A stretch of DNA of 36,514 nt from an uncultured Oscillospiraceae bacterium (GTDB lineage: Bacteria > Bacillota_A > Clostridia > Oscillospirales > Oscillospiraceae): contig CAAEDK010000247.1 in assembly GCA_900754605.1 (NCBI GenBank), positions 1-36,514 of the forward strand, in the 5' to 3' direction. Below the pieces are notes generated by a model. The model did no database searches. It saw nothing but the letters and a program-made list of their open reading frames with translations, and was not told where the DNA came from. Both the position numbers and the translations under genes were made by a program. This document shows positions 24,791 to 33,703 of this stretch, one piece after another (position 1 is the stretch's first letter; each line of letters begins with the position of its first letter).

Positions 24791-25321
24791 ATGTGGGAAT
24801 TTAAATTCTATTCTCGCGGCGGTCAGGGTGCGGTCACGGCGGCCAAAATCCTGATTAACGCTGCAATCATAGAGGGAAAGTTCGGCCAAGCCATCCCCTC
24901 TTACGGCCAGGAACGCAAGGGCGCCCCTGTGTATACCTACGCTCGGATTGCTGACGACCCAATCAACGTTAAATCCTACGTCTACCGCCCAAACTGTGTA
25001 ATCTGCTTCGATACCAGTCTGAAGGATCTGGATATCGACATCACAGAGGGCGTCCGCCCAGGTTCCACCCTGGTGGTGAATACCGATGAGGTCGATTACG
25101 TCAATAGTTCCTTTGAGAATGTGGCCAAGATTGACGCCAACAAGATCACCCACGAGATGCTGGGTGAGGTCCCCCCTAATGTCGCGATGTTGGGTGCCCT
25201 GGCCAAGGCCACGGGCTGTGTTTCCCTGGACAGCCTCATGCAGGCTGTGAAACTGAAAATTCCCGGAAAGGCTGGTGAACTAAATGCAAAAACTTGTGCA
25301 GCAGCGTATGAAAATGCTTGA
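24791..25321 (+). CDS. porC: 2-oxoacid:ferredoxin oxidoreductase, gamma subunit
   Basis: The 176-residue protein is the gamma (PorC/VorC-type) subunit. It starts with the family landmark FYSRGGQGAVTAAKILINAA, continues QAIPSYGQERKGAPVYTYAR and VCFDTSL-like strands, and ends in a helical tail. With alpha, beta and delta subunits it forms the CoA-acylating oxidoreductase that converts a 2-oxoacid, CoA and oxidised ferredoxin to acyl-CoA, CO2 and reduced ferredoxin. AAGGAGGAAACC precedes the ATG. Gene order gamma-delta-alpha-beta matches classical four-subunit enzymes. The last 38 bases overlap the delta gene. The preferred 2-oxoacid cannot be read from sequence, so the por symbol is a family label. 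Confidence 0.88.
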   Translation: MWEFKFYSRGGQGAVTAAKILINAAIIEGKFGQAIPSYGQERKGAPVYTYARIADDPINVKSYVYRPNCVICFDTSLKDLDIDITEGVRPGSTLVVNTDEVDYVNSSFENVAKIDANKITHEMLGEVPPNVAMLGALAKATGCVSLDSLMQAVKLKIPGKAGELNAKTCAAAYENA

Positions 25322-25595
25322 GACTCTCCCTAAGATCCTGGGTCCCGTCTCTGTAAAGATCTCTGATGTTCACACTGGTGCCTGGCGGTATCGCCGGCCT
25401 GTCATCATTGATGACACCTGCATCCACTGTGGTATCTGTGCGGAATACTGCCCCTGCGGCGTGATCGAGAAGCAATCGGACAAAATGGTCATCAACTATA
25501 CTTACTGCAAAGGGTGCGGCATCTGCACCGTGGAGTGCCCCAAGAAAGCCATCGACTTTGTCTTGGAAGCAGACTGCGAAAAGGAAGGGATGTAA
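25284..25595 (+). CDS. porD: 2-oxoacid:ferredoxin oxidoreductase, delta (ferredoxin) subunit
   Basis: The 103-residue iron-sulfur subunit has two ferredoxin-type cluster motifs: CIHCGICAEYCPCG and CKGCGICTVECPKKA, each binding a [4Fe-4S] cluster. It passes electrons from the catalytic beta subunit to soluble ferredoxin. An N-terminal arm containing AWRYRRPVIIDD docks it in the complex, as in PorD. The chosen start at 25284 gives a 38-base overlap with the gamma gene; internal ATGs at 25308 and 25314 would reduce the overlap and are possible alternatives. Only two bases separate it from the alpha gene. Confidence 0.9.
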   Translation: MQKLVQQRMKMLETLPKILGPVSVKISDVHTGAWRYRRPVIIDDTCIHCGICAEYCPCGVIEKQSDKMVINYTYCKGCGICTVECPKKAIDFVLEADCEKEGM

Positions 25596-25597
25596 CG

Positions 25598-26797
25598 ATG
25601 GGAACAATCAAGGCATTAGACGGTAACGCAGCAATCGCTTACGGCGTTATGCGTTCCAAAGTACAGTTGGTCGCAGCGTACCCCATCACCCCGCAGACCC
25701 CCATCGTGGAGACCATCTCCTCTCTGATCGATACGAAGCAGTATGATGCCACCTACATCACGGTGGAGTCCGAGCACTCCGCTCTGAGCGCCGTCATCGG
25801 CGCTGCCTCTACCGGCGTGCGAACTTTCACCGCCAGTGCCTCTCACGGCCTGGCTCTGATGCATGAGGTCACCGGCGTGACCTCTGCCTCCCGCCTGCCA
25901 GTGGTCATGGCCGTCGTCAGCCGTGCCATCCCCGGCCCCATGTGCCTGTGGTGCGATCATTCCGATATCATGACCCAGCGCGATCAGGGATGGATCCAGC
26001 TATTCGCCCAGAGTCCCCAGGAGGCCCTGGACATGACGATGATCGCCTACCGCACCAGCGAGGATGCGCGTGTTCTGATCCCCACTATGGTGGATATCGA
26101 CGGATTCTTTTGCTCGCATCTGACCGAGCCGGTCAATGTTCCCACTGTTGAGGAAGCTGAGCAGTTCATTCAAGAGTTCAAGCCCGTCAACGCATGGCTA
26201 GATACCGACCGCCCTTACGCCATTGACAACCTGACCTCTCCCGCCATCTTTACGGAAATCAAGAAGTCTCAGGATCTGGGTATGCGCGCCGCTGCCGGCG
26301 TTCTGGACGAGCGTTTTGAGGAGTTCAGTAAGATTTTCGGCCGCAAGTACAGCCGCGTCATGTGCGATGGCACCGAGGGTGCAGATACTGTGGTGGTCTG
26401 CATGGGTTCTATGTCCGGTACTGTCCAACATGTGGTCCATCAGCTGCGCGCTGAGGGCAAGAAGGTCGGTATCGCCCGTGTGGTGGCCTTCCGTCCTTTT
26501 CCCCAGAAGGACCTAGCCAAAGCCCTGAAGGGTGCCAAGAATGTGGTCGTCATCGACCGCGTCTCTGCCATGGGTTCCATGGGGCCCCTATACGAGGAGA
26601 CGCTGGCCAGCCTGAAGTTGAGCGGAAACAATGCCAACGCTTACAGCTTCGTCGCCGGTCTAGGCGGCCGCGACATCTGGGAGCAGACGGTGGAAGATGT
26701 GTTCGCCAAGGCGGAAGAGCTAGGTGCGAAGAACGCTACCTGTGATGAACCCATCTGGATCGATTTGAAAGAAAGTGAGGTGCGCAGCAATGGCTGA
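25598..26797 (+). CDS. porA: 2-oxoacid:ferredoxin oxidoreductase, alpha subunit
   Basis: The 399-residue alpha subunit carries the pyrimidine-binding domain: DGNAAIAYGVMRSKVQLVAA followed by YPITPQTPIVE, the invariant TPP-glutamate region around TVESEHSALSAVIGAASTGV, and FTASASHGLALMHE. The C-terminal transketolase-like domain includes VVVCMGSMSGTVQHVVHQLR and VGIARVVAFRPFP. The ATG at 25598 follows AAGGAAGGG; an upstream in-frame extension overlaps the delta gene and is rejected. Substrate-pocket residues vary within the family, so pyruvate, branched-chain or aryl 2-oxoacids all remain possible. It overlaps the beta gene by eight bases. Confidence 0.92.
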   Translation: MGTIKALDGNAAIAYGVMRSKVQLVAAYPITPQTPIVETISSLIDTKQYDATYITVESEHSALSAVIGAASTGVRTFTASASHGLALMHEVTGVTSASRLPVVMAVVSRAIPGPMCLWCDHSDIMTQRDQGWIQLFAQSPQEALDMTMIAYRTSEDARVLIPTMVDIDGFFCSHLTEPVNVPTVEEAEQFIQEFKPVNAWLDTDRPYAIDNLTSPAIFTEIKKSQDLGMRAAAGVLDERFEEFSKIFGRKYSRVMCDGTEGADTVVVCMGSMSGTVQHVVHQLRAEGKKVGIARVVAFRPFPQKDLAKALKGAKNVVVIDRVSAMGSMGPLYEETLASLKLSGNNANAYSFVAGLGGRDIWEQTVEDVFAKAEELGAKNATCDEPIWIDLKESEVRSNG

Positions 26798-27656
26798 ACT
26801 GGATCTGCTGAGTAAAGGCCTGACTACCTGCCAAGGCTGTCCCATGGAACTCGTTGGCCGTGCGGCACTGGAGGTTCTGGGTCCTAAGACTATCACGATG
26901 ACACCTCCTAGTTGCTCTGCCATTCTGACAGGCAGCGGCGATGAGACTGGCTGGGGCATTCCCTCCGTTCAGACTGTCCTTATGAGCCTGCCCGCCTTTG
27001 CCTCCGGCGTCTCTGAAGCCCTGAAGATCCAGGGCAAGAACGATGTCACGGTCATGGGCTTCGCCGGTGACGGCGGCACCTTCGACATCGGCTTCCAAGC
27101 GTTGTCCGGTGCCATCGAGCGCGGTCACAAGGCGGTCTTCATCTGCTACAACAACGAGGCATACATGAATACCGGCAACCAGCGCTCCAGCGCTACCACG
27201 CTGGGGGCCTCCACCAAAACCACCCCCACCGGAAAGAAAGAAGTCAGCAAGAACATCGACTTCATGCTCCTACACACGCCTCTGGCCTATCAAGCCACTG
27301 CCTCTGTGGGCAACATCAGGGACTTCAAGCGCAAGCTGGCGAAGGCCGCTACCAAAGACGGTCCCTGCTTCATCCATGTGCTGACACCCTGCCCCTCCGG
27401 CTGGAAGTTCCCCACTGACCAGACCATCCAGATCGCAAAACTGGCGGCCAAGTGCGGTATGTGGCTGCAGTTTGAGCGGGAGGACGGCAAGATTACCATC
27501 AACCAGAAGCCCACTAATTTTGACCTGATCCCCGAGTATCTTGGAAAGCAGAAGCGCTTCAACCGCATTGACGATGAGATTCGTGAACGGATCATTGCTG
27601 AGGCAAAATCCCGCTACGAAACCCTGCAGCGTCTGGCGGGGCTGAACTGCCTGTAA
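26790..27656 (+). CDS. porB: 2-oxoacid:ferredoxin oxidoreductase, beta subunit
   Basis: The 288-residue catalytic beta subunit binds TPP and the proximal [4Fe-4S] cluster. CQGCP (Cys14, Cys17) and Cys42 in PPSCSA are likely cluster ligands; a fourth Cys lies near the C-terminal TPCPSGW. The TPP-magnesium motif is GDGGTFDIGFQAL (93 onward) with the paired CYNNEAYMNTGNQRSSATT. The start at 26790 has GTGAGGTG before it and overlaps the alpha stop; an upstream GTG is rejected. GC-rich codons match the neighbours. A terminator follows directly, ending the transporter-Lrp-oxidoreductase transcript. Confidence 0.92.
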   Translation: MAELDLLSKGLTTCQGCPMELVGRAALEVLGPKTITMTPPSCSAILTGSGDETGWGIPSVQTVLMSLPAFASGVSEALKIQGKNDVTVMGFAGDGGTFDIGFQALSGAIERGHKAVFICYNNEAYMNTGNQRSSATTLGASTKTTPTGKKEVSKNIDFMLLHTPLAYQATASVGNIRDFKRKLAKAATKDGPCFIHVLTPCPSGWKFPTDQTIQIAKLAAKCGMWLQFEREDGKITINQKPTNFDLIPEYLGKQKRFNRIDDEIRERIIAEAKSRYETLQRLAGLNCL

Positions 27657-27669
27657 TCACACGCTTTGG

Positions 27670-27723
27670 GCACAGGGTACTGCTCCGTATTTACCTCCTG
27701 GAACAGTATCCTGTGCTTTTTTA
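27670..27723 (+). terminator. Rho-independent terminator
   Basis: GCACAGGGTACTG (27670-27682) pairs with CAGTATCCTGTGC (27704-27716), with one G-T mismatch, followed by TTTTTT. It lies only 27 bases before the CoA-transferase start and may act as an attenuator for the downstream genes. Confidence 0.85.
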
Positions 27724-27749
27724 TCAACTCTTAAATAAGGAGCATCTCT

Positions 27750-29306
27750 ATGGCGAAAATTATTTCAATTTCCGAGGCCGTGGATCTGATCCACGATGGT
27801 ATGACCGTTGGCGTCAGCGGCTTTGGCGCATTTGCCTCTCCAGACAGCATTCTGGAGGGAATTGGCAAGAAATTTCGAAAGCAGAATACTCCCAAAAAAC
27901 TGACTATCGTCTCCGGCGTCGCCCCTGGCGACTTCGTAGAGGACGGCTGCGGCATGTCCAAGATCAAGGATGACGGCATCATCGATACCCTGATTGCGTC
28001 CCACCTACGGATGTCTCCCCCCATTGGCCGGGCAGTCAGCGAGAACAAGATCGCGGCCTACACCATGCCCCTCGGCGTCTATGGCCAGTTGATGGCCGCC
28101 ATCGGCGGCAAACGACCTGGCATCCTGACCCATGTGGGCCTGTACACTTATGCCGACCCCCGGCAGGAGGGCTGTAAGATTAATGACCGCGCCAAGGAGC
28201 AGGGCCGCGAAATTGTAGAATTGGTGAAAGTGGATGGGAAGGACTACCTGTTTTACAAGGCTTTTCACATTGACGCCTGCATTCTCCACGCCAGCTATGC
28301 CGATGAGTTGGGCAATATTTCCCTGCAGGACGAGCCCATCCGCGGTGAGCTGCTAGAGCTGGCTGCTGCCGTACACAACAACGGCGGCACGGTAATCGTA
28401 GAAGTAAAGAATATTGTGAAAGCTGGCTCTCTGGATCCCCGCCAGGTGCTGATCCACAAGTCCTATGTAGACTATTTGGTGAAGACGGAGAAGGAGGACA
28501 ACATAGCTCTGGCCTACAGCCCCTCCCTCATCGGCGATATCCGTGTTCCTACTGAGGGAAGCGTAAAGCCCCTGGCGCTGTCCTACAAGAAGGTGATTAC
28601 CCGCCGCGCAGTGATGGAGCTGCAGAAGGGCTCTCTGGTGAACCTCGGCATCGGTATTCCCGCCGGCGTGGCCAATGTAGCCAACGAGGAGGGACTCAGC
28701 GAGCAGGTGACGCTGTCTCTGGAGACTGGCATCTATGGAGGCGTACCTCTGGACGGTCCCCTGTTCGGCGCCTCTGTGAACCCAGACTCCATTACCCGCT
28801 CATCCGATATGTTCACTACCTACGACGGCGGCGGCCTGGATATGACCGTGCTGGGCGGTGCGGAGATCGACCCCTGCGGCAACGTGAACGTGTCCAAGTT
28901 CTCCGGCCGCTGCGTGGGTCCCGGAGGCTTTATCAACATCTCCCAGAACACGCCGAAGGTCTGCTTCGCTTTCTCCTTCACCTCCGGTAAGCAGGATATC
29001 GCCGTGGAGGATGGCAAACTGGTTGTCCGGCAGGATGGCAGCGGCGTGAAGTTCAAGAAGGCTGTGGAGCAGATCACCTTCTCCTCTATCTACGCTCAGG
29101 AGACGAATCAGACTGTGCTATTCATTACAGAGCGTGCAGTGTTCCGCCTGCTGAACGGGAAGGTGACCCTGACGGAGATTGCCCCGGGCGTGGATCTGCA
29201 GAAGCACATCCTGGATAAAATGGAGTTCAAACCGGAGATTGCCCCTGACCTGAAACTAATGGACATGCGCCTTTTTCGTGAGAAAAAGATGGGGCTGTCC
29301 TTCTGA
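27750..29306 (+). CDS. Family I acyl-CoA:carboxylate CoA-transferase
   Basis: The 518-residue enzyme is a fused family I CoA-transferase of the propionate/acetate CoA-transferase (YdiF/Pct) type. The N-terminal half has the GVSGFGAFASPDSILEGI glycine-rich start. The C-terminal half carries the catalytic Glu at about 325 in LSLETGIYGG, followed by GGGLDMTVLGGAEID and NISQNTPKVCFAFSFTSG. It moves CoA between an acyl-CoA and a free acid by way of a glutamyl-CoA thioester. Here it could activate the decarboxylated product or recycle the acyl-CoA made by the oxidoreductase. AATAAGGAG precedes the ATG. It heads the CoA-transferase-UbiX-UbiD group after a terminator. Confidence 0.9.
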   Translation: MAKIISISEAVDLIHDGMTVGVSGFGAFASPDSILEGIGKKFRKQNTPKKLTIVSGVAPGDFVEDGCGMSKIKDDGIIDTLIASHLRMSPPIGRAVSENKIAAYTMPLGVYGQLMAAIGGKRPGILTHVGLYTYADPRQEGCKINDRAKEQGREIVELVKVDGKDYLFYKAFHIDACILHASYADELGNISLQDEPIRGELLELAAAVHNNGGTVIVEVKNIVKAGSLDPRQVLIHKSYVDYLVKTEKEDNIALAYSPSLIGDIRVPTEGSVKPLALSYKKVITRRAVMELQKGSLVNLGIGIPAGVANVANEEGLSEQVTLSLETGIYGGVPLDGPLFGASVNPDSITRSSDMFTTYDGGGLDMTVLGGAEIDPCGNVNVSKFSGRCVGPGGFINISQNTPKVCFAFSFTSGKQDIAVEDGKLVVRQDGSGVKFKKAVEQITFSSIYAQETNQTVLFITERAVFRLLNGKVTLTEIAPGVDLQKHILDKMEFKPEIAPDLKLMDMRLFREKKMGLSF

Positions 29307-29341
29307 AAACATCAGACCCGTTCCCGGGGAAGGAGACAACT

Positions 29342-29911
29342 ATGAAAAAACTGATCATTGGCATCAGTGCTGCAGACGGTGTTCGTATTGGCTGGCGGTT
29401 ATTGGAACTGCTACGGGAGATGTCAGAAGTCGAGACATACCTAGTAGTATCCCGGATGGCGGAACAGAATTTTCGCCTGGAGTGCGGAATTGAGGCGGAG
29501 AGAGTCAAGGCCTTGGCGAATCATTGTTATGAGCCAGAGAATCTAGCAGCCAAAATTGCAAGTGGATCCTTCTATACGGATGGTATGATCATAGCACCGT
29601 GCAGCATGAAGACCCTGGCGGCCATCGCACATGGTTATTCGGACAACTTGCTGGTCCGTGCGGCAGATGTCTGCCTGAAAGAGAACCGCCGCGTGGTGCT
29701 GATGCCGCGGGAGACGCCACTGAGCCTGATTCACCTGCGCAATATAACTGCGGCTGCAGAGGCTGGCTGTGCCATCATGCCGCCGATGCTGACGTTTTAC
29801 AACCACCCGGCAGGAATGGAAGACCAGGTGGATCATGTAGTGGGGAAGGCCCTAATGCAGTTTGGCTTGACACCTGATTGTTTCCGCCCCTGGACGGGAG
29901 AAGAATATTGA
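29342..29911 (+). CDS. ubiX: UbiX-type flavin prenyltransferase
   Basis: The 189-residue protein is a UbiX/LpdB-type flavin prenyltransferase, which attaches a dimethylallyl group to FMN to make the prenyl-FMN cofactor of UbiD enzymes. Family landmarks are the N-terminal beta strand LIIGISAADGVRIGWRLLE, IIAPCSMKTLAAIAHGYSDN, LLVRAADVCLKENRRVVLMP, RETPLSLIHLRNITAAAEAG and CAIMPPMLTFYNHP. One oddity is that the usual GxTGASG FMN-phosphate loop reads GISAADGV. The other motifs are intact, so activity is likely. The ATG follows GGGGAAGGAG. It ends 13 bases before the UbiD gene, its obvious client. Confidence 0.9.
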   Translation: MKKLIIGISAADGVRIGWRLLELLREMSEVETYLVVSRMAEQNFRLECGIEAERVKALANHCYEPENLAAKIASGSFYTDGMIIAPCSMKTLAAIAHGYSDNLLVRAADVCLKENRRVVLMPRETPLSLIHLRNITAAAEAGCAIMPPMLTFYNHPAGMEDQVDHVVGKALMQFGLTPDCFRPWTGEEY

Positions 29912-29924
29912 ATGGAGGAGTCCA

Positions 29925-31265
29925 ATGGACCTGAAAGATTGTCTGAAAAAGATGGAAAATGCTGGTCGGTTAACCCATGTGAAGACCCCGGTGGATGCCG
30001 TACATGAACTTTCTGGTGTCTGCGCCAAACTGGACGGAGGCAAAGCTTTGGTATTTGACCGTGTAAAAGGCTACGACTATCCGGTCACCACCGGTATGTG
30101 GTGGAATCGCCAGAATGTGGCTGCCATTTTCGACCGGCCTGTAGATCAGCTCTCCGGCCTGTTTGCCGAAGCAGTGGCTTCTCTGCGGCAGAATCCGGTG
30201 GCACCGGTGATCGTTGAGGGTGCACCTGCACAGGCTGTATGGATGCCAAAGCCGGATCTGAGCAAGATTCCGGTCCCCACCCATGCGCTGTTGGACGGTG
30301 GTCCTTATTTTTCCAACTGCATCATCATCGCAAAGGACCCAGATACTGGTGTGCGAAATGCATCTATCCATCGGTTGATGGTCACCGGGCAAGACCGAAT
30401 GGGGCTGTTGCTGGACATGGGCCGTCACCTGCGGGACTACTATGAGCGGGCGGAGGCCCGAGGTGAACCGCTGGAGATCACTATCAACAACGGAGCGCAT
30501 CCTGCGTTCTTTGTTGCAGCGACTACTCCCAGCTCTGCGGCACCCATCGATGTGGATGAGTTAGCGGTAGCATCCTATCTGCTGGGAGAGCCAGCACGCC
30601 TGTGCAAGAGCCGGACGGTGGATGTGGAGGGCATCGCGGATGCCCAGATGATCCTGGAGGCGGAGATCCTGCCGAATGTCCGCGAGCCAGAGGGGCCCTT
30701 CGGCGAGGTCAGCGGCTATTACGCCACCCGCGCGGACCGCTGGGTTGTGAAAGTCAAAGCCATCAGTCTTCAGAAAGAACCTGTTATCCATATGCTGCAT
30801 CCCGGTCGCGAAGTCTGGAATGGCCAGGGCCTGGGCATCGAAGCAAACCTGTTCCAGACCATCAGTAAACAGGTAAAGGGACTGAAGAATATCTACATGA
30901 CGCATGGCGGCAGTCACTATCATGTGGTGGTGCAGATGGATCCGCCTAACAATGGAATGGCAAAAAACGCCATTATGGCGGCTTTTGCGGCGTTCTCTGA
31001 TCTGCAGATGGTCACCGTGGTCAACAGTGACATCGATATTTATGATGCAGAGGATGTGGAACGTGCCCTGGTGACCCGGTGTGACCCAGCTAAGGACATC
31101 GTTATCATTCCGAACGCGTTCGGCCACGAATTGAACCCGGTGGCCAATGGAGGGAATGTCCTCTCAAAGATGGGCTTCGACTGCACCTATCCGGTTCCGA
31201 AGCCTGCCTCTTATACACGGGTCTCTTTCGCAGATGTGGATATTTCTCAGTACGAGATTGTCTAA
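29925..31265 (+). CDS. ubiD: UbiD-family prenyl-FMN-dependent decarboxylase
   Basis: The 446-residue enzyme belongs to the UbiD family, which reversibly decarboxylates unsaturated or aromatic acids with prenylated FMN. The catalytic Glu-Arg-Glu set is visible: Arg150 in NASIHRLMVTG, and Glu256 and Glu261 in EPEGPFGEVSGYY, with the same five-residue spacing as in the fungal ferulate decarboxylase Fdc1. GNAxH-type metal-site elements and the C-terminal VVIIPNAFGHELNPVANGG region are also typical. ATGGAGGAG precedes the start. The substrate is unknown: known family members act on protocatechuate, phenylphosphate, furan and acrylic acids. The neighbours suggest a catabolic decarboxylation feeding a CoA-linked, ferredoxin-reducing route. 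A strong hairpin follows. Confidence 0.9.
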   Translation: MDLKDCLKKMENAGRLTHVKTPVDAVHELSGVCAKLDGGKALVFDRVKGYDYPVTTGMWWNRQNVAAIFDRPVDQLSGLFAEAVASLRQNPVAPVIVEGAPAQAVWMPKPDLSKIPVPTHALLDGGPYFSNCIIIAKDPDTGVRNASIHRLMVTGQDRMGLLLDMGRHLRDYYERAEARGEPLEITINNGAHPAFFVAATTPSSAAPIDVDELAVASYLLGEPARLCKSRTVDVEGIADAQMILEAEILPNVREPEGPFGEVSGYYATRADRWVVKVKAISLQKEPVIHMLHPGREVWNGQGLGIEANLFQTISKQVKGLKNIYMTHGGSHYHVVVQMDPPNNGMAKNAIMAAFAAFSDLQMVTVVNSDIDIYDAEDVERALVTRCDPAKDIVIIPNAFGHELNPVANGGNVLSKMGFDCTYPVPKPASYTRVSFADVDISQYEIV

Positions 31266-31412
31266 CAGTGCTCTGATCTGTGCGTTAGAAAGGGAAATCT
31301 CTGTACAACGATAGATGCACACGATATACCCGCTGAAACTATCTGATAATCTGGGAATACTATGGGGATACGCGGCATAACAGTGACTTTCCAGTATTCT
31401 CCCTATAGAGTG

Positions 31413-31438
31413 CGTCAGAGGGCCTTGGCCCTCTGACG
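31413..31438 (+). terminator. Terminator of UbiD operon
   Basis: CGTCAGAGGGCC and GGCCCTCTGACG form a perfect 12-bp stem with a TT loop, followed by TATATATTT. It lies 148 bases after the UbiD stop codon. The T-run is interrupted by A but the stem is very stable. Confidence 0.7.
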
Positions 31439-31513
31439 TATATATTTCATCTGCATGAATGTTCTCAATATGCCTCTCAATTTGCGTCTGGTTCAAAGCC
31501 TGTTTCAGATCCT

Positions 31514-32340
31514 CTAGAACTTCTCTAGAATGTGCACCCACGCTTCTGCGGACTCTACAACCCGCATTAGTTCAATCAAAAAGTCTCGCTGAGCAATCCC
31601 GTTGTTGAATGCTTCCCATGTGATACTGCCCTTCATGAGGCGGGCGTAATATTTTTGTATGCCCATTTGCAGAGTTTCCACACCTCATCGCTCTGAAGAT
31701 TATGCTCGAAACTGGCTCTGGCGCCCACTTCCTGGCAGGCCTTTTCGCTCTCGCCAGATGCAATCCGCTCATAGTATAGAAATTTCTCCCCCCTACTTAT
31801 GTAGAAGCCGCCTGCCACATAGCCGACACTCCCACAGTGCGTTGCCTGCCTGGACGGCTCTGCATAGCTCGATGTACAGGAATGACCAGATATTCTGAAA
31901 TGTGTACTGCTCTACGAGAACTGCATCAACGCCTTCCCGGAACACAGGCTATAGTGGATGGCGCAGTCTACGTTTTTTTCCGCGTCTGTATACCGGAGAA
32001 GTTGGGGCGTTGCCTCGTAGTGCCAACCATGGACATAGGGTTGGAGGTGCATAACCGGACAACTGAAGATAAACTTCCAGCTCCTGCATCGGCCAAAGCT
32101 CGTCCCCAATGTTGTCTGCCAATGATTCGCTGCTAAAAAATGCGGTGACCGCCTTGCCATAAGAGAATGGTCCACGATCTTCGATCCAATAGCACGTCAT
32201 GCCAAAGTCCACCTGAAGTGGAAACGTTAGTTTTGGGAATGATATATAAACGCCGCCTCTCGACTGGAATAGCATCCGGCAGATCAAGTCTCAACTCACC
32301 AATGGGAACTTTCAACAGGAGCTGTTTCACACCTACGAGA
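31514..32340 (-). pseudogene. Broken DUF6076-like gene
   Basis: Reading leftward in several frames, one protein can be followed. It begins with PIGELRLDLPDAIPVERRRL near 32310, then MTCYWIEDRGPFSYGKAVTA and MQELEVYLQLSGYAP. Next comes NIWSFLYIELCRAVQAGNAL followed by a zinc-finger-like CRLCGRRLLHK near 31830, then GEKFLYYERIASGESEKACQ and YARLMKGSITWEAFNNGIAQ. The Cys-x-x-Cys-Gly-Arg motif followed by a second Cys element recalls DUF6076 proteins of Clostridia, whose function is unknown. At least three frameshifts and a TAG after LLHK break it. It lies next to integrative-element remnants. Confidence 0.5.
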
Positions 32341-32666
32341 GGTAATGTGGTAAAATACAACATACAAATCCAAAGAGAAGGGCGCTTCCATGAAAGATAT
32401 GTCGGCACAAAAGCATATCCCCTCAACGGGGGCAGGCAGGGAGTCGACAGAAGCCCCGTGGGAATGCTCCTGGGAATTATAGGCTCCAACCTTATTTTCA
32501 GCATGATCTGGACGCATACAAAGAAGGCTTTGCGGAGGGTTCCTCTCTGCGGGACTGTTTGTGGGAAGAACTGTACAGAAGCATCAACATCGCGGAGATC
32601 AACGATGGCGCGATCACACATGAGCATGCCAATTATCTGCGTCAGAAGTTTCTGTGGGTAAATGAA
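32341..32666 (+). other. Remnant of an unrecognised small gene
   Basis: An open stretch from about 32490 to 32665 reads LDAYKEGFAEGSSLRDCLWE and then LYRSINIAEINDGAITHEHA on the plus strand. It is helical and charged and looks like a real protein end, in frame with and just before the kinase-like pseudogene. No start with a ribosome site is visible. It could be the partner gene of the HipA/CtkA-like toxin, but no family is recognised. Confidence 0.35.
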
Positions 32667-33570
32667 GTGCCTGATTTTACAAACTGCAAGCGTGTGCCCG
32701 GAAGAGCTTATAACGGTGCCAACGGGAAGAAAATCGCAACCGAATATCAGGGCGAGCGATGTATACTGGAATTTCCCCTTTCCGGTCAGGGAAGAGGACG
32801 GAGCTGTCCTACACGAATAGCCGTATCTTGCCAGTACTATATTCAACATGGTTGGAATCCCTGCACAAGAAACCATCCTGGGGACCTATGATGTGGGGGC
32901 GAGAATCGTCTGTGCCTGCAACAATTTTACCGCAGACGGAAGAGAGCTGTTTGGCATCTGTTCCATCAAGAATATCGCTATGGATTCTGGACACGGCGGC
33001 ACCGGAACGGAGTTGGAGGACATTCTGGATACCATTGAAAAGCAGTAGTACGTGAATCCAGTGGAAGCGCTGCAACACTTTTGGAATGTCTTTGTGGTGG
33101 ACGCGCTTCTGGGAACCTTTGACCCACACAACGGGAACTGGAGGTTCCTGTATCACAATGATGACACCCAGTCCGCAACGTTGGCCCCGGTCTATGATTG
33201 CGGTAGCTGTCTGCTGTCCCTGGCAGATGTCCAGGTGAGGCGGGCAGTCTTGTCAAATCAGGATGAACTGAACGCCCGGATTTACCGCTTTCCGACTTCG
33301 GCTATCAAGCAGAATGACCGGAAAATCAACTACTATGATTTCTTGATGGCGGCTGAAAACAAGGACTGCAATGCGGCGGTCATGCGCATGATGCCGCGAT
33401 TCCATCTGGACGAGATGCAGGCTTTCATCAGAGAAGTTCCTTTCCTGGATGAACTGCAGCGACAGTTTTACCAGACTTATCTGTCTGCCCGAATGGAAAG
33501 ACTCATGATCCCTGTGCATCGACGGATTATGGAGCAACAGCAGCATCTATCACCGAGACTTCATATGTGA
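32667..33570 (+). pseudogene. Broken HipA/CtkA-like Ser/Thr kinase
   Basis: The gene encoded a kinase of the HipA/CtkA type. The start VPDFTNCKRVPGRAYNGANG is followed, after two frameshifts near 32785 and 32830, by FNMVGIPAQETILGTYDVGA, ALQHFWNVFVVDALLGTFDP and HNGNWRFLY. The catalytic loop is therefore T-F-D-P-H-N-G-N-W where N-F-D-R-H-N-x-N-W would be expected, and the metal-site APVYDCGSCL is present. TAG at 33046-33048 interrupts the second half, which is otherwise open to the end. Frameshifts, an amber codon and an altered catalytic loop make it inactive. Homologues act as toxins or standalone kinases in mobile regions. The likely original start is the GTG at 32667 (probably once ATG). 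Confidence 0.72.
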
Positions 33571-33578
33571 GTGTAAAG

Positions 33579-33616
33579 TTCAGGACCGCTTCCGAATTTT
33601 CGGAAGCGGTCCTGAA
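33579..33616. terminator. Perfect 18-bp hairpin
   Basis: Positions 33579-33596 and 33599-33616 are perfectly complementary with a TT loop. The stem reads TTCAGGACCGCTTCCGAA. Only a few T residues follow. It lies just after the kinase-like pseudogene and probably ended its transcript. Confidence 0.6.
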
Positions 33617-33703
33617 TTTGCTAACAAATTGATAACTCTGTCCGGTTGGAGCGGCTATTGAGGTCAGGGCATAGTATTGTGTGCCGCTGATAGGAGGCGA
33701 TTC

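Noticed and set aside
16978..33570. Reassignment of TAG to an amino acid across this genome
   Set aside because: Intact genes here end with TAG (kinase, response regulator, isomerase at 35062), one internal TAG sits at a Trp position, and most affected genes also have frameshifts. Ordinary decay fits better.
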